From contig NZ_JRVC01000011.1 of NCBI RefSeq assembly GCF_000807925.1, forward strand, positions 95,273-159,272: 64,000 nt of DNA, given 5' to 3'. Positions 50,334 to 58,725 of the stretch are shown one piece after another; the first letter of the stretch is position 1, and every line of letters starts with the position of its first letter. Origin of the DNA: Novosphingobium subterraneum. GTDB lineage: Bacteria > Pseudomonadota > Alphaproteobacteria > Sphingomonadales > Sphingomonadaceae. Under the pieces are notes generated by a model. It did not search any database and had not been told where the DNA came from. It saw only the letters and a program-made list of their open reading frames with translations. Position numbers and translations under genes: made by a program.

Positions 50334-51181
50334 TCCGTGCCCTCATCCTGGCGGCGAGCGCGATGGCGCTTGCCATGGGCGTCGCTGCGCAGAGCCGCGA
50401 ACCCGCGTCACCCACCGCGCGCGTCACTGCCGCCAACCGGGCGGCACTGCGCGAGCCGTCGAGCGCGGGATATATATATGCCGTCCAGGTCTATCCCTGG
50501 GCGGAAGGCGTGCTCTACCGGCTCTATGCCGCGCCCGAGCGCATCACCGACATTGCCTTGCAGCCGGGCGAAACGATTGTGTCCGTCGCCGCCGGCGACA
50601 CCGTGCGCTGGACTGTCGGCGATACCACCAGCGGCATCGGCGAAAGCAAGCGCGTGCACATCCTCGTCAAGCCGTTTTCGGCGGGCCTACGCACAAACCT
50701 TGTCATTGCTACCGATCGCCGGACCTACCATCTCCAGCTCGAAAGCACGCCCGCGACCGCGATGGCGGCGATCTCCTGGACCTATCCACATGACGAGCTG
50801 ATCGCGCTCCGGCGTCAGCGCGATGCAGCCGTGGCGGCGACGCCGATCGCGTCGGGCCTCTCGGTCGAAAGCCTCAACTTCAACTATGCGATCTCGGGCG
50901 ACAAGCCGGCCTGGCGGCCGCTGCGCGCGTTCGACGATGGGCGGCAGACCTACATCGAGTTCTCGCCTGCGATCGCCGTGGGTGAGGCGCCCCCGCTGTT
51001 CGTGATTGGCGAGGATGGCGAGGCCCAGCTCGTCAACTATCGCGTCGCCGGCCGCTATTATGTGGTCGACCGCCTGTTCGGTGTCGCCGAGCTGCGCCTT
51101 GGCGGCAAGAAACAGCAGATTGTCCGTATCACCGCCGCCCAGCCGAAGAGCCGGCAGCGCAAGGCCGGGAGGGGCGCGTGA
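50330..51181 (+). CDS. trbG: Conjugal transfer protein TrbG (VirB9-like)
   Basis: A 283-residue exported outer-membrane-complex protein. A signal peptide (ALILAASAMALAMGVAAQS) is followed by the VirB9 domain with YAVQVYPWAEGVLYRLYAAP, the middle strand block SGLSVESLNFNYAISGDKPA, and the C-terminal block YYVVDRLFGVAELRLG that contacts VirB10/TrbI. It overlaps both neighbours by four bases. Confidence 0.93.
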   Translation: MIRALILAASAMALAMGVAAQSREPASPTARVTAANRAALREPSSAGYIYAVQVYPWAEGVLYRLYAAPERITDIALQPGETIVSVAAGDTVRWTVGDTTSGIGESKRVHILVKPFSAGLRTNLVIATDRRTYHLQLESTPATAMAAISWTYPHDELIALRRQRDAAVAATPIASGLSVESLNFNYAISGDKPAWRPLRAFDDGRQTYIEFSPAIAVGEAPPLFVIGEDGEAQLVNYRVAGRYYVVDRLFGVAELRLGGKKQQIVRITAAQPKSRQRKAGRGA

Positions 51182-52416
51182 CCGATCCAACCGCTTCTTC
51201 CGCGCCGATCGCGGCGCCCAAAGCCGACCCCGAAACGCTCGTTCTGCGCGCGGCGCCGGGCCGCGTCACCCGTTTTCGCCGCGGTGCGATCGTCGCCATC
51301 GCTGCCGCCGGCTCGACCGCGATCATCGGCGTCGCCTGGCTGGCGCTCAAGCCCGCGACCCTGAGCCTGATCGCACGAAGCGATGAAAAGCTGGTTGGCG
51401 CGAAGGCGCCGCCTGATGCGCTCGCGGGCGCGCCGACGAGCTATGGCGACGTGCCGAAGCTCGGGCTACCGCTTCCCGGTGATCTCGGGCGGCCGATCCT
51501 CGAGCGCCAGCGGCAGCTTGGCGGGATGGTTCCCCCTGACCCCGCTGCCGATGCGGTGAGCCGGGCCGCGCAGGAAGCCGAAGCCGAGCGCCAGCGCATC
51601 GCCGCTGAGCAGAAGGCCGCACGCGAGTCTGGCGTCATGCTGCAATTGGCGGGCGGCGGTCGCGCCGCCGCCCCTGCACCGGTGACTACCGATGCAAGTG
51701 TTCCGCCAGCATCGGCCGAGACTGCCAAGCCGCTCCTCGACCCTGACCGAGATCCTAACGCCCAGGGGCGCAAGAACGAATTGGTCGGCCACGCCAATCG
51801 CGACGACGACATCAATCCGCACGCGCTGGCGCAGTCCGTATCGCCTTGGACCTTGCAGGCCGGCAGCATCATTGCCGCGAGCCTCATAACCGGGCTCAAC
51901 TCGGATCTTCCCGGGCTCGTCACCGCGCAGATCACGGAGAACGTCTATGACAGTGTGACCGGGCGCGGTCTGCTCATTCCGCAAGGATCGCGGCTGATCG
52001 GCAGCTACGACAGCGTTGTAGCGTTTGGGCAGAGCCGTGCGCTGGTCGTCTGGCAGCGGATTATCCTGCCCGACGGCTCGTCGATTCGTATCGACAATGT
52101 GCCGGCGACCGATACGCAGGGCTATGCGGGTCTGTCCGACCGGATCGACCGGCATACTTGGCAACTTCTGAAGGGCGTCGCCCTGTCGACACTGCTGGGC
52201 GTCGGCACTGAATTGAGCTTCGGCAGCACCGAAAGCGACCTTGTCCGGGCGATCCGCGAGTCAGCGCAGCAGAGCGGCGCGCGCGCCGGCGATCAGCTCG
52301 TCACGCGCAATCTCAATATCCAGCCGACCTTGCGCGTGCGTCCCGGCTGGCCGCTACGGGTGGTCGTGCACAAAGACATCATATTGCCCGGACCCTGGGG
52401 AGGCCGTCATGGCTGA
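51178..52416 (+). CDS. trbI: Conjugal transfer protein TrbI (VirB10-like)
   Basis: A 412-residue protein spanning both membranes. It starts with GTG, has an N-terminal membrane helix (AIVAIAAAGSTAIIGVAWLA), a Pro/Ala-rich linker, and the VirB10 beta-barrel domain with LQAGSIIAASLITGLNSDLPG, VTGRGLLIPQGSRLIGSYDS and FGQSRALVVWQRIILPDGSS. It closes the core of the secretion channel. Confidence 0.95.
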   Translation: MTDPTASSAPIAAPKADPETLVLRAAPGRVTRFRRGAIVAIAAAGSTAIIGVAWLALKPATLSLIARSDEKLVGAKAPPDALAGAPTSYGDVPKLGLPLPGDLGRPILERQRQLGGMVPPDPAADAVSRAAQEAEAERQRIAAEQKAARESGVMLQLAGGGRAAAPAPVTTDASVPPASAETAKPLLDPDRDPNAQGRKNELVGHANRDDDINPHALAQSVSPWTLQAGSIIAASLITGLNSDLPGLVTAQITENVYDSVTGRGLLIPQGSRLIGSYDSVVAFGQSRALVVWQRIILPDGSSIRIDNVPATDTQGYAGLSDRIDRHTWQLLKGVALSTLLGVGTELSFGSTESDLVRAIRESAQQSGARAGDQLVTRNLNIQPTLRVRPGWPLRVVVHKDIILPGPWGGRHG

Positions 52417-52621
52417 TTTGAAGCTGCCAAGGCTGCCCGATCGGACGCCGGCTAAGATCACGATCAACGTCATGCCGGATCTCATCGAAGCGCTGAACGA
52501 CTACGCCGAGGCCTATGAGGCGGCCTACGGCCGACGCGAGTCCGTACCGGACCTCATTCCATTCATGCTTAGCGGCTTCCTGGCGAGCGACCGCTCGTTC
52601 AGCCGGGCACGTAAGAAATAG
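52409..52621 (+). CDS. DUF2274 family protein
   Basis: A 70-residue DUF2274 protein (ADLKLPRLPDRTPAKITINV, then YAEAYEAAYGRRESVPDLIP and FMLSGFLASDRSFSRARK). The family is found almost only at the end of trb operons, directly after trbI, as here with an 8-base overlap. Function unknown; the arrangement strand plus two helices suggests a small DNA-binding protein. Confidence 0.88.
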   Translation: MADLKLPRLPDRTPAKITINVMPDLIEALNDYAEAYEAAYGRRESVPDLIPFMLSGFLASDRSFSRARKK

Positions 52622-52625
52622 TCCG

Positions 52626-52859
52626 ATGTCGGCCCGGCAGCCTGCAACGAATGGCGACGACGCGCCCCCGATTGGGCCGATAAGCGTTCGCATTCCCGAC
52701 GCAGTACGGATGACGGGGCTCAGCAAATCCAAGATCTACCAGCTCATCGCTTCCGGCGACATCGAGGCAGCCAAGGTCGGCCGTGCAACCGTGGTGTTTG
52801 TCGATAGTCTGCGGTCCTTTCTGCGATCACACTGTAAACAGCCGCGTTCTCGGGCGTAG
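52626..52859 (+). CDS. Excisionase/AlpA-like helix-turn-helix protein
   Basis: A 77-residue protein with a MerR-type helix-turn-helix (VRMTGLSKSKIYQLIASGDI, then EAAKVGRATVVFVDSLRSFL). It is the last gene of the element, 141 bases from attR and on the far side of the circle junction from the integrase, so in the excised circle it would lie just upstream of int. That makes it a good recombination-directionality-factor candidate. Confidence 0.8.
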   Translation: MSARQPATNGDDAPPIGPISVRIPDAVRMTGLSKSKIYQLIASGDIEAAKVGRATVVFVDSLRSFLRSHCKQPRSRA

Positions 52860-53000
52860 CAGGGATCGCGCATGTCGGCCTGTCGATATTTCGGCACGGC
52901 CTGTCGCGAAGGGGTAAAATTGGGGGTGGATTGAGCGGAATTATCGGCACGACGATCAAGAACGTTGTTATAAATCAGTATCTTATGTTTTTCGTGTGAA
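52860..53000. other. Right-end arm region inside attR
   Basis: 141 bases without a gene, changing from GC-rich to AT-rich. Short repeats are present: GGCCTGTCG twice (near 52877 and 52899) and CGGCAC twice (near 52892 and 52946). They may be arm sites for integrase or excisionase. Confidence 0.4.
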
Positions 53001-53017
53001 TCCCTCCTCCGCTACCA
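53001..53017 (+). repeat. attR, right attachment site of the ICE
   Basis: TCCCTCCTCCGCTACCA, identical to the last 17 bases of the tRNA-Met gene. Only the tRNA 3' end is present here; sequence upstream (TTCGTGTGAA) does not fold as a tRNA, so this is the original 3' end displaced by the insertion. Confidence 0.92.
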
Positions 53018-53059
53018 GGCATTTCTCGTAAGATCAGATAAATAGTTGCGGAGCTAGTC

Positions 53060-53085
53060 AGGTCCGAACATGCGGTTCGGGACCT
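53060..53085 (+). terminator. Hairpin downstream of attR, probably the original tRNA terminator
   Basis: AGGTCCGAAC pairs with GTTCGGGACCT with one bulged G and an ATGCG loop, followed by TCATTTTAGTCATTTTA. Before insertion it would have been about 45 bases downstream of the tRNA, so it probably terminated the tRNA transcript. Confidence 0.5.
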
Positions 53086-53196
53086 GTCATTTTAGTCATT
53101 TTAGCGACTGTGGCCTGCACTTGTGGTCGCGCGCGAGACCTTGGCGCGTCCCGGCGACTTAGGAACCGCTCCTTCGGGGGCTTGGCGTCGAGGGGG

Positions 53197-53280
53197 GCAG
53201 GCGCAACGGAGATTACCACGCGCCTGAAAATCGGGCGCGCCAGCGCCTATCGGGCACTTAAGGGCGGCGATCCCGGCTGA
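53197..53280 (+). pseudogene. C-terminal remnant of a resolvase/invertase
   Basis: The 27 codons before the TGA at 53278-53280 read AGATEITTRLKIGRASAYRA and then LKGG. GATEIA-x-LGIGRASVYR is the conserved end of the helix-turn-helix of Hin/Tn3-type serine recombinases. The upstream frame does not continue as a recombinase, so only the DNA-binding tail survives, 180 bases outside attR. Confidence 0.6.
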
Positions 53281-54223
53281 TGGCCGCAGCCGCCTTGTAG
53301 ACCGGCACTTTGGACCAAACGCCATCGCTGACGATGTGGATCACGCTTCCCCGTCCCTGACGCAGACTGGCTGCGCCGCGCGTGCCCTTACCATACCGTA
53401 AGCTACCAAGCTCGTGACTTGATTTCCCATCGAGCTTCACGAGCGTGATGCGGTTGGCATCGTCGCTGTAGCCGCCGCCCAGCATCACGATATCGTCCTT
53501 CACGGCAATGGCCTTTGCTCCGGCGACGCTGTTCGACCAGAACACCGGCTTACCTCCGCTGATCCGAACGATAGGAAAGCCCGAGTAATAACAGGCCCAG
53601 ATTTTATCACCGACGAGCGTCATAGCGTAAATGTCGTCCATCCCGCCCTCATCGCGATGCTGCTCGTTGAATGACCAGAAAACACGGCCAGTGGCGTCAA
53701 ACTGAACAAGACCACCCGATGACACAGGCCAGCTTCCATCCTTGTTCTCTCCGCCGAATACGCCTTCGTCGAAATAGCCAACCCAGATCGTCGCGTCAGA
53801 GGCGCCTAGCAAGGTTTCGATCCCGTCGCCGAGGATCATCTCCGACTCTTTCCGCCCATCCGCAGAATAGATCACGCCGTTTTTCTCTCCCCTGTCGGCG
53901 CGAGAGCCTGCAACCAGCCATCGACCGTCAGGCATCCGATCAACGATAGGATGCGCTCCCGATGGCATCACCGCCACATTGGACTCCGTGCTTCCGTCGA
54001 AGATCGACAGACGCATGTCGTCGTCCCAGACCTTGGGGTATTTCGGCGACCGCCAGCCACCCTTTGCGGCCTCCCACCACCGCATGTGCTCGCTATGAAC
54101 ATCCTTCCGAGTGCGAATGAGTGCCAGTCGCCCGTCCGCCAACGCGGTGTACCCGTAGTCGAACCAACCTTCCGGCGTCGCGGGAAGGGGGATCGCCTCC
54201 GCTATGGTTTGAAGCTCGATCAT
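53258..54223 (-). CDS. Hypothetical protein with propeller-like repeats
   Basis: A 321-residue soluble protein without a signal peptide. It has repeating strand-rich blocks of 40-50 residues (LADGRLALIRTRK, MPDGRWLVAGSRAD, DATIWVGYFDEGVFGG, GDKIWACYYSGFPIVRISGG, DIVMLGGGYSDDANRITLVK), the look of a beta-propeller. No catalytic motifs. It overlaps the resolvase remnant tail to tail. The function is unknown and it lies outside the ICE. Confidence 0.7.
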   Translation of the reverse strand: MIELQTIAEAIPLPATPEGWFDYGYTALADGRLALIRTRKDVHSEHMRWWEAAKGGWRSPKYPKVWDDDMRLSIFDGSTESNVAVMPSGAHPIVDRMPDGRWLVAGSRADRGEKNGVIYSADGRKESEMILGDGIETLLGASDATIWVGYFDEGVFGGENKDGSWPVSSGGLVQFDATGRVFWSFNEQHRDEGGMDDIYAMTLVGDKIWACYYSGFPIVRISGGKPVFWSNSVAGAKAIAVKDDIVMLGGGYSDDANRITLVKLDGKSSHELGSLRYGKGTRGAASLRQGRGSVIHIVSDGVWSKVPVYKAAAAISRDRRP

Positions 54224-54874
54224 GGGATAACGCTCGCAGTTGGATGCCGAGAGCGCAGGCGTTCACCCGATGACGCGCAACCGGAACGGCAATCGCCGCG
54301 TCAGGGAGCTTGATGAACTCGCACCTCCGCTAAAAAACTTTATAAGTCATTGAAAAATTATGATAAAATATCTTGTGGTGGGATTCTAACGGTATCGAGT
54401 TTCACTTGCAGATTGACGGTGGCCAACCTCTCAGGGAACCCTCTTACATCACCGCGAGGGACACGACCCGCTGCGTCTATCGCTGACCCCCAAGCACACG
54501 CGGCAGTACTGTAGCTCCTACACGGCATGGGCGCACAAAGTGATCAATGCGGCTTCGCCGAGTGCCGGGCTCAGTAAATACCTTGCGCGGCCTCCTGTAG
54601 GAGCATCTTTTCCAAGGTTAGCCCCTATACCGCCTGCCGTGATCTAGGGTTCTCGCGCCCCAAGTCCTTTAAAAGAACAACGATTTTGGACCGCTCAGAA
54701 GCGCGCAGGATCAATCCCGCGAGTCCAGGGAAAGCGCGGGGCGTTGCTCGGAATTCGCAAACGATAGTGAAGGATTTCTTAGCGCCCAGGTCACTTCCGC
54801 TGCTCGCGTAACGCAACTGTGAACCAGCCGTGCCGGCCGCCGCCCCTGCATTAACCGCAGCGGTCGGCAATCTC
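54224..54874. other. Gene-poor chromosomal stretch
   Basis: About 650 bases in which I see no convincing gene on either strand. There is an AT-rich block near 54335-54375. A frame on the - strand at 54625-54870 lacks a ribosome site. Together with the resolvase remnant and the truncated SDR gene, it suggests a region of repeated rearrangement. Confidence 0.5.
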
Positions 54875-55211
54875 TCAGGTGTCGCCGAAAAACTCTCTTG
54901 CTGCCGCGTATGTGGGCAAGTGAGCAGTGGTTCCGCCGTCAGCCTGGATGATCTGGCCTGTCAGACAACGAGCATCGTCTGACGCAAGAAAGGTCACTAT
55001 ACGGGCAATATCCTCCGGCGTTCCGAGCAACGGCGTCAGGGTCGCATCCTCGTTGAGTTTGAGCAGCGGTTCCGGGATAAAACTCATGAGAAGCGGGGTC
55101 AGGACCATCGAGGCAGCCACAGCATTGCAGCGGATGTTCTTACGGCCAAATGCGGTCGCAACTGACTGGGTCAGCATGTTGATGCCTGCTTTCGATACTG
55201 ACATCCTCGCC
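54875..55211 (-). pseudogene. Truncated short-chain dehydrogenase/reductase
   Basis: The last 109 residues of an SDR are open: SVSKAGINMLTQSVATAFG, KNIRCNAVAASMVLTPLLMS, TPEDIARIVTFLASDDA and LTGQIIQADGGTTAH. The frame begins at the YxxxK motif, where a Met replaces the catalytic Tyr, and the whole Rossmann half is missing. Upstream DNA (55212-55289) has no SDR sequence, so the gene is cut at this point. It is not functional as an SDR. Confidence 0.75.
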
Positions 55212-55289
55212 GCTGAGGGCGGTCCGCGGTAGACTTAGAAAGCAACCTTTCTTAAACCGTGTTTTGAGCCAAGGCTAAACGACGCTGCT

Positions 55290-55646
55290 TTAAAGATTCT
55301 TTATGGCGCGCTTCGCATCAAACACAGCATCCGCTGCCTGTCCGCTTACACGGTCAACGTCCTTGTCGAACTGCCTGACGATGCCTGGCGCCGTCAGTCC
55401 GTCCATGCCTTCCCTCACCAGTCTCTGGTATTCCTGACGGTTATCGGCTTTTGCGAACATCTGCGCCTGAAATTCGCGGATTGCAGCCTCAAGCTTGATG
55501 CGATCCTTCGGTCCAACATCGCGCCGGGCGGCTGCAAGAGTGCTTTCGAACGAGGCCTCGCTGCTGCCATCGATCACAGTAGGAGCTTTGTTCGCGCTGC
55601 AGGCAATCACGAGACTGCAGGCAATTACAATCGATGCTGAGCGCAT
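55290..55646 (-). CDS. DUF6694-like lipoprotein
   Basis: A 118-residue predicted lipoprotein. The signal sequence SIVIACSLVIACSANKAPTV contains the lipobox VIAC with Cys16. The mature part is helical and charged (ESTLAAARRDVGPKDRIKLE, AIREFQAQMFAKAD). It resembles small DUF6694-type lipoproteins whose function is unknown. It lies alone on the - strand. Confidence 0.75.
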   Translation of the reverse strand: MRSASIVIACSLVIACSANKAPTVIDGSSEASFESTLAAARRDVGPKDRIKLEAAIREFQAQMFAKADNRQEYQRLVREGMDGLTAPGIVRQFDKDVDRVSGQAADAVFDAKRAIKNL

Positions 55647-55912
55647 TTCCGGCCTGCCTCATGTTGGAACTGTCAACCAACAAGCGCTGACGGCGCGCAA
55701 AGTTCCGTCCGGCAGCAAACAGTAGCACCTGCCTTCGCCGGCTTGTCCAGGATACCAAGGCAGGGCTAACTTGCCAGCGGGCCGAACAGAATTGGTAAGC
55801 GGCACTCAGTCCTGATCTTTACGGCCGGACACCCCATTTCCGACAATCCGTCGGTCGGTCTGCTCGCCTAGTTTTACTGGGAGCGAAGAATGCGCCGCTG
55901 CGTTCGGCAAAG

Positions 55913-56455
55913 ATGACCAAACGACCACTCAAGGTGTTTCGTACAAGCACGGGCTTCGACGATGCCTATATCGCGACCACGAGCAGGCGCGCTGCACTCG
56001 AAGCATGGGGGACGGACAAGGATCTCTTTGCACGAGGAGCGGCAGAGCAGATCACCGATCCGGAACTTATGGCGCTAGCGTTGCAGCAGCCAGGCGAAGT
56101 CGTTCGCCTGCCACGCGCGTCCGCGGCCCAGCACCTGTCTGCCGCAGGACCGGTAGTCGATGGTCCCTCACGAAAGAAACGGACGCCTGCAGGCACCTCG
56201 TCGAAACCTCGAAAGCGTCCGCCAAGGCCGAGCCGAGCTGCGCTCGACGCCGCCCGCGCGGCTCTCGACAGGCAGGAACGGGAATTGACCGAAGCGTTGA
56301 ACGAGATTGACCGGAAGATCGAAGCGCTTCGCGAGCGCAGGGTTAGCTTGCGCCAAACTGGCATCGTAGCGGCAGAGGGGCTGCGTGCGGCCGTGGCACG
56401 CGAGGAAGAGGTGTATCGTAACGCACTCGACGCCTGGGAAGCAGGAAGCGGTTAA
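55913..56455 (+). CDS. Hypothetical protein with basic linker and coiled coil
   Basis: A 180-residue protein. The N-terminus (residues 1-60) is a compact domain starting MTKRPLKVFRTSTGFDDAYI, the middle is a Lys/Pro/Arg-rich linker (RKKRTPAGTSSKPRKRPPRP), and the C-terminus is a long coiled coil (LDAARAALDRQERELTEALN onward). Similar proteins are seen in sphingomonads without known function. It is convergent with the DNA ligase gene. Confidence 0.7.
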   Translation: MTKRPLKVFRTSTGFDDAYIATTSRRAALEAWGTDKDLFARGAAEQITDPELMALALQQPGEVVRLPRASAAQHLSAAGPVVDGPSRKKRTPAGTSSKPRKRPPRPSRAALDAARAALDRQERELTEALNEIDRKIEALRERRVSLRQTGIVAAEGLRAAVAREEEVYRNALDAWEAGSG

Positions 56456-56489
56456 AAGCCCGCGAAATCAATCGCATCGAGCGGCCACA

Positions 56490-57578
56490 TCATCGTTTCG
56501 GGTCTGGCCGGGCTTCGCCTTGTTCTACCAGGTCCAGCAGTTCCGTTGGCCTCAGTTCAACGACGAGCTGATCGTACCTGCACTGCCGAGCTGCTTTGTC
56601 GGGTCGCCAACGGAGGAACCGAGTGCCATGCCGAAATCGACCTGCAGTCACCTGATCATAGAGAACCTCTGCGACCAGTTCGTGCTTCAGGGGTATGTAG
56701 TCTCCGCTCTTGTCGGGGTTCCACCGGCTGGGGCCTCCCGGAGCACGACCGGTAAAACCGGGCCCACCATCGTGCGGTGAGACCTTTCGAGCCAAGGCCG
56801 AACGCTGCGCGCCTGAGAAGGCAGAGGTGAAGCCGACGAGGTCCAGTTTGTCATTCGGGTCGTAAAGGCCGAGCAGAAGCGAGACTACACCGCCCTTGGC
56901 GTCTTTGCGATAACCGCCGACGACGCAGTCGGCCGTCCGCCGCTGCTTGATCTTGCGCATGGCACGCTCTCCAGCGAGGTAGGGCAGGTCCCGGCCCTTG
57001 GCGATCACGCCATCAAGCGCACCGCCACTGAGGCCAAGCCATTTCCTGGCCTGCTCGATTTGTGTTGTAACTGGCGAGAGGATCAGGTCGTCGTGACCAG
57101 CTTCCCGAGCCAGCCCTTCCAGCGCCGTTCGTCGTTCGCAGAGCGGCGCATTTCGCAAATCGGCCTCGCCGATGTGCAGGCAGTCGAACAGGATGAGTTG
57201 CGCCGGAGTTTCGCGCGACAGCCTGGCAATGCGCGAAGCTGCAGGGTGCAGCCTTGCCTGCAAAGCTTCGAACGAAAGGCGATTGCCGATCGGGATGACC
57301 AGTTCTCCGTCAAGCAGCAGGCGCGTTTGCCTGATGGTGCGAACGGCGTTGGCGATTTCCGGGAAGTAGCGCGCAAGCGGTTTGCCGGACTTGGACCAGA
57401 TCTCCACGTCATCGCCCTTGCGGTCGACCAGCGCACGGAATCCGTCCCATTTGGGCTCGTAGTACCAGCCCGGCGGCTCGGGCAGGCTCTCGACCAGCAA
57501 GGCTTCCATCGGCTCGACCGGGGATACGGGCCGCAAGATCGGACGGCGAAGTGCTTTCGAGGGTTTCTGCTTCGCCAT
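56490..57578 (-). CDS. ATP-dependent DNA ligase
   Basis: A 362-residue ligase of the LigC/LigD type. The adenylation lysine is Lys43 in YEPKWDGFRAL; other motifs are LLDGELVIP (motif III), LILFDCLHIG (IIIa), ALDGVIAKG (IV) and KIKQRRTADCVVGGY (V). The C-terminal OB domain follows (VSLLLGLYDPNDKLDLVGFT). It lacks the polymerase and phosphoesterase domains of full LigD, and no Ku gene is visible. With exonuclease III and the SRAP protein it forms a DNA-repair group on the same strand. Start at the second ATG of MMAKQ. Confidence 0.9.
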   Translation of the reverse strand: MAKQKPSKALRRPILRPVSPVEPMEALLVESLPEPPGWYYEPKWDGFRALVDRKGDDVEIWSKSGKPLARYFPEIANAVRTIRQTRLLLDGELVIPIGNRLSFEALQARLHPAASRIARLSRETPAQLILFDCLHIGEADLRNAPLCERRTALEGLAREAGHDDLILSPVTTQIEQARKWLGLSGGALDGVIAKGRDLPYLAGERAMRKIKQRRTADCVVGGYRKDAKGGVVSLLLGLYDPNDKLDLVGFTSAFSGAQRSALARKVSPHDGGPGFTGRAPGGPSRWNPDKSGDYIPLKHELVAEVLYDQVTAGRFRHGTRFLRWRPDKAARQCRYDQLVVELRPTELLDLVEQGEARPDPKR

Positions 57579-57629
57579 CACTTTGGAACATCCATCCCGC
57601 GTAGAAGACTTTGCGGCCTTGCCGAAGGT

Positions 57630-57869
57630 TCAGTCGTGCTCCGGGACGGCTGACGGCGCGACCGCCTTGAGCACTTCATCGGTGCCGCCTAGAATGAACG
57701 TGCCATCCTTCTCGGCGCTCAGTTCTCGTCCGTCTTCCAGGGAATAACGCCGCGCCTCCGTGGCCTTGCTATCACCGGCCGCCCCACGCGCTTCGTCACG
57801 CTCCTCGACGATCACGTATTCGGCTCCGCTCGTGCCCACGGCGTTGAATTTCGAACTCACAGTCCACAT
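57630..57869 (-). CDS. Small conserved hypothetical protein (79 aa)
   Basis: A 79-residue acidic protein beginning MWTVSSKFNAVGTSGAEYVI, with a strand pattern that reads as a small beta-rich fold (YVIVEERDEARG, EARRYSLEDGRELSAEKDGT). GGAG lies nine bases upstream of the ATG. A GTG at 57929 overlapping the exonuclease stop codon is an alternative start. Probably co-transcribed with the repair genes. Confidence 0.65.
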   Translation of the reverse strand: MWTVSSKFNAVGTSGAEYVIVEERDEARGAAGDSKATEARRYSLEDGRELSAEKDGTFILGGTDEVLKAVAPSAVPEHD

Positions 57870-57918
57870 GGCAAGTCTCCGGCTGTCCTGGCTTTTCCTG
57901 ACAACTGCAGGCATCGGA

Positions 57919-58725
57919 CTATGATCCACGGATCGACCGGCGCGCGGTGCGGTCAGGCTTCAGTTCCACCCAGACCGGCGCATGATCGCTGGTTTTCTCC
58001 CAGCCCCGCACGAAACTGTCCACTTCGGCTGCTTTCAGCCGCTTCGCCAACGCCGGACTCAGCAGAAGGTGATCAATCCGCAGTCCGGCATCGCGACCCC
58101 AAGCGTTCCTGAAATAGTCCCAGAAGGTGTAGATCCGCTCGCCGGGATGCATTTTCCTTAGCGCGTCGGTCCAACCCTGATCCAGGAGCCTCGCATATGC
58201 TTCACGAACTTCGGGGACGAACAGCGCATCTTCGGTCCAACGCTCGGGCTTGTAGACATCCTGATCCGTCGGGATCACATTGAAGTCGCCCGCCAGGATC
58301 ACCGGAAGCCCGCTATCAAGGAGCTCTTGCGCACGGCTTGCCAGTCGCTCGAACCAGCGCAGTTTGTAGTCGAACTTGGGCCCAGGGCGGGGGTTGCCGT
58401 TTGGGAGGTAGAGTGCGGCAACGATGACACCGTTTGCAGCAGCTTCCAGATAACGGCTCTGCGTGTCTTCCGGCTCGCCCGGCAGTCCGCGCAGGGTCTC
58501 GTGGATCATGCCGGCGCGGGATAGAATGGCGACACCGTTCCACGATTTCTGTCCATGCCAAAGTGCGCGGTATCCGGCATCGGAGAGGGCATCGGCAGGA
58601 AACCGTTCGTCGGGGGACTTCAACTCCTGCAGGCACACGATGTCCGGCCGTGCCTCGGCTAGCCAGCGCAGCAGTACGGGAAGGCGCCCGTTAACGCCGT
58701 TCACATTGTAGGTCGCAATCTTCAT
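57919..58725 (-). CDS. xth: Exonuclease III (AP endonuclease)
   Basis: A 268-residue Mg-dependent nuclease of the ExoIII/APE1 family that cuts at abasic sites and trims 3' ends. All blocks are present: ATYNVNGVNGR, IVCLQELKSPDERFP (metal-binding Glu), LAGDFNVIPTDQDVY (Asp and Asn), GLRIDHLLLSP and KTSDHAPVWVEL (catalytic His). The start overlaps the SRAP stop by one base (TGATG), so the two are coupled. SRAP proteins protect abasic sites in single-stranded DNA, which fits a joint abasic-site function. Confidence 0.94.
   Translation of the reverse strand: MKIATYNVNGVNGRLPVLLRWLAEARPDIVCLQELKSPDERFPADALSDAGYRALWHGQKSWNGVAILSRAGMIHETLRGLPGEPEDTQSRYLEAAANGVIVAALYLPNGNPRPGPKFDYKLRWFERLASRAQELLDSGLPVILAGDFNVIPTDQDVYKPERWTEDALFVPEVREAYARLLDQGWTDALRKMHPGERIYTFWDYFRNAWGRDAGLRIDHLLLSPALAKRLKAAEVDSFVRGWEKTSDHAPVWVELKPDRTARRSIRGS

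Larger units (their letters stand above)
2534..53017 (+). mobile_element. Integrative and conjugative element inserted in tRNA-Met
   Basis: The element is bounded by 17-bp direct repeats and is about 50.5 kb long. It holds an integrase beside attL, two excisionase-like HTH proteins, a relaxase, a coupling protein, a complete Trb-type mating-pair apparatus, an antirestriction protein, a ParB-like protein and a quorum-sensing pair. It carries two accessory regions: a catabolic cluster (4.4-21.2 kb) and a protease/nucleotide island (35.1-40.4 kb). All core functions look intact, so the element is probably mobile. The catabolic cargo reads as less GC-rich than the backbone, suggesting a separate origin. 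Confidence 0.92.

Noticed and set aside
56490..57578. Bacterial non-homologous end-joining locus (LigD plus Ku)
   Set aside because: Only a ligase domain is present; no Ku and no LigD polymerase or phosphoesterase domains are in the window.
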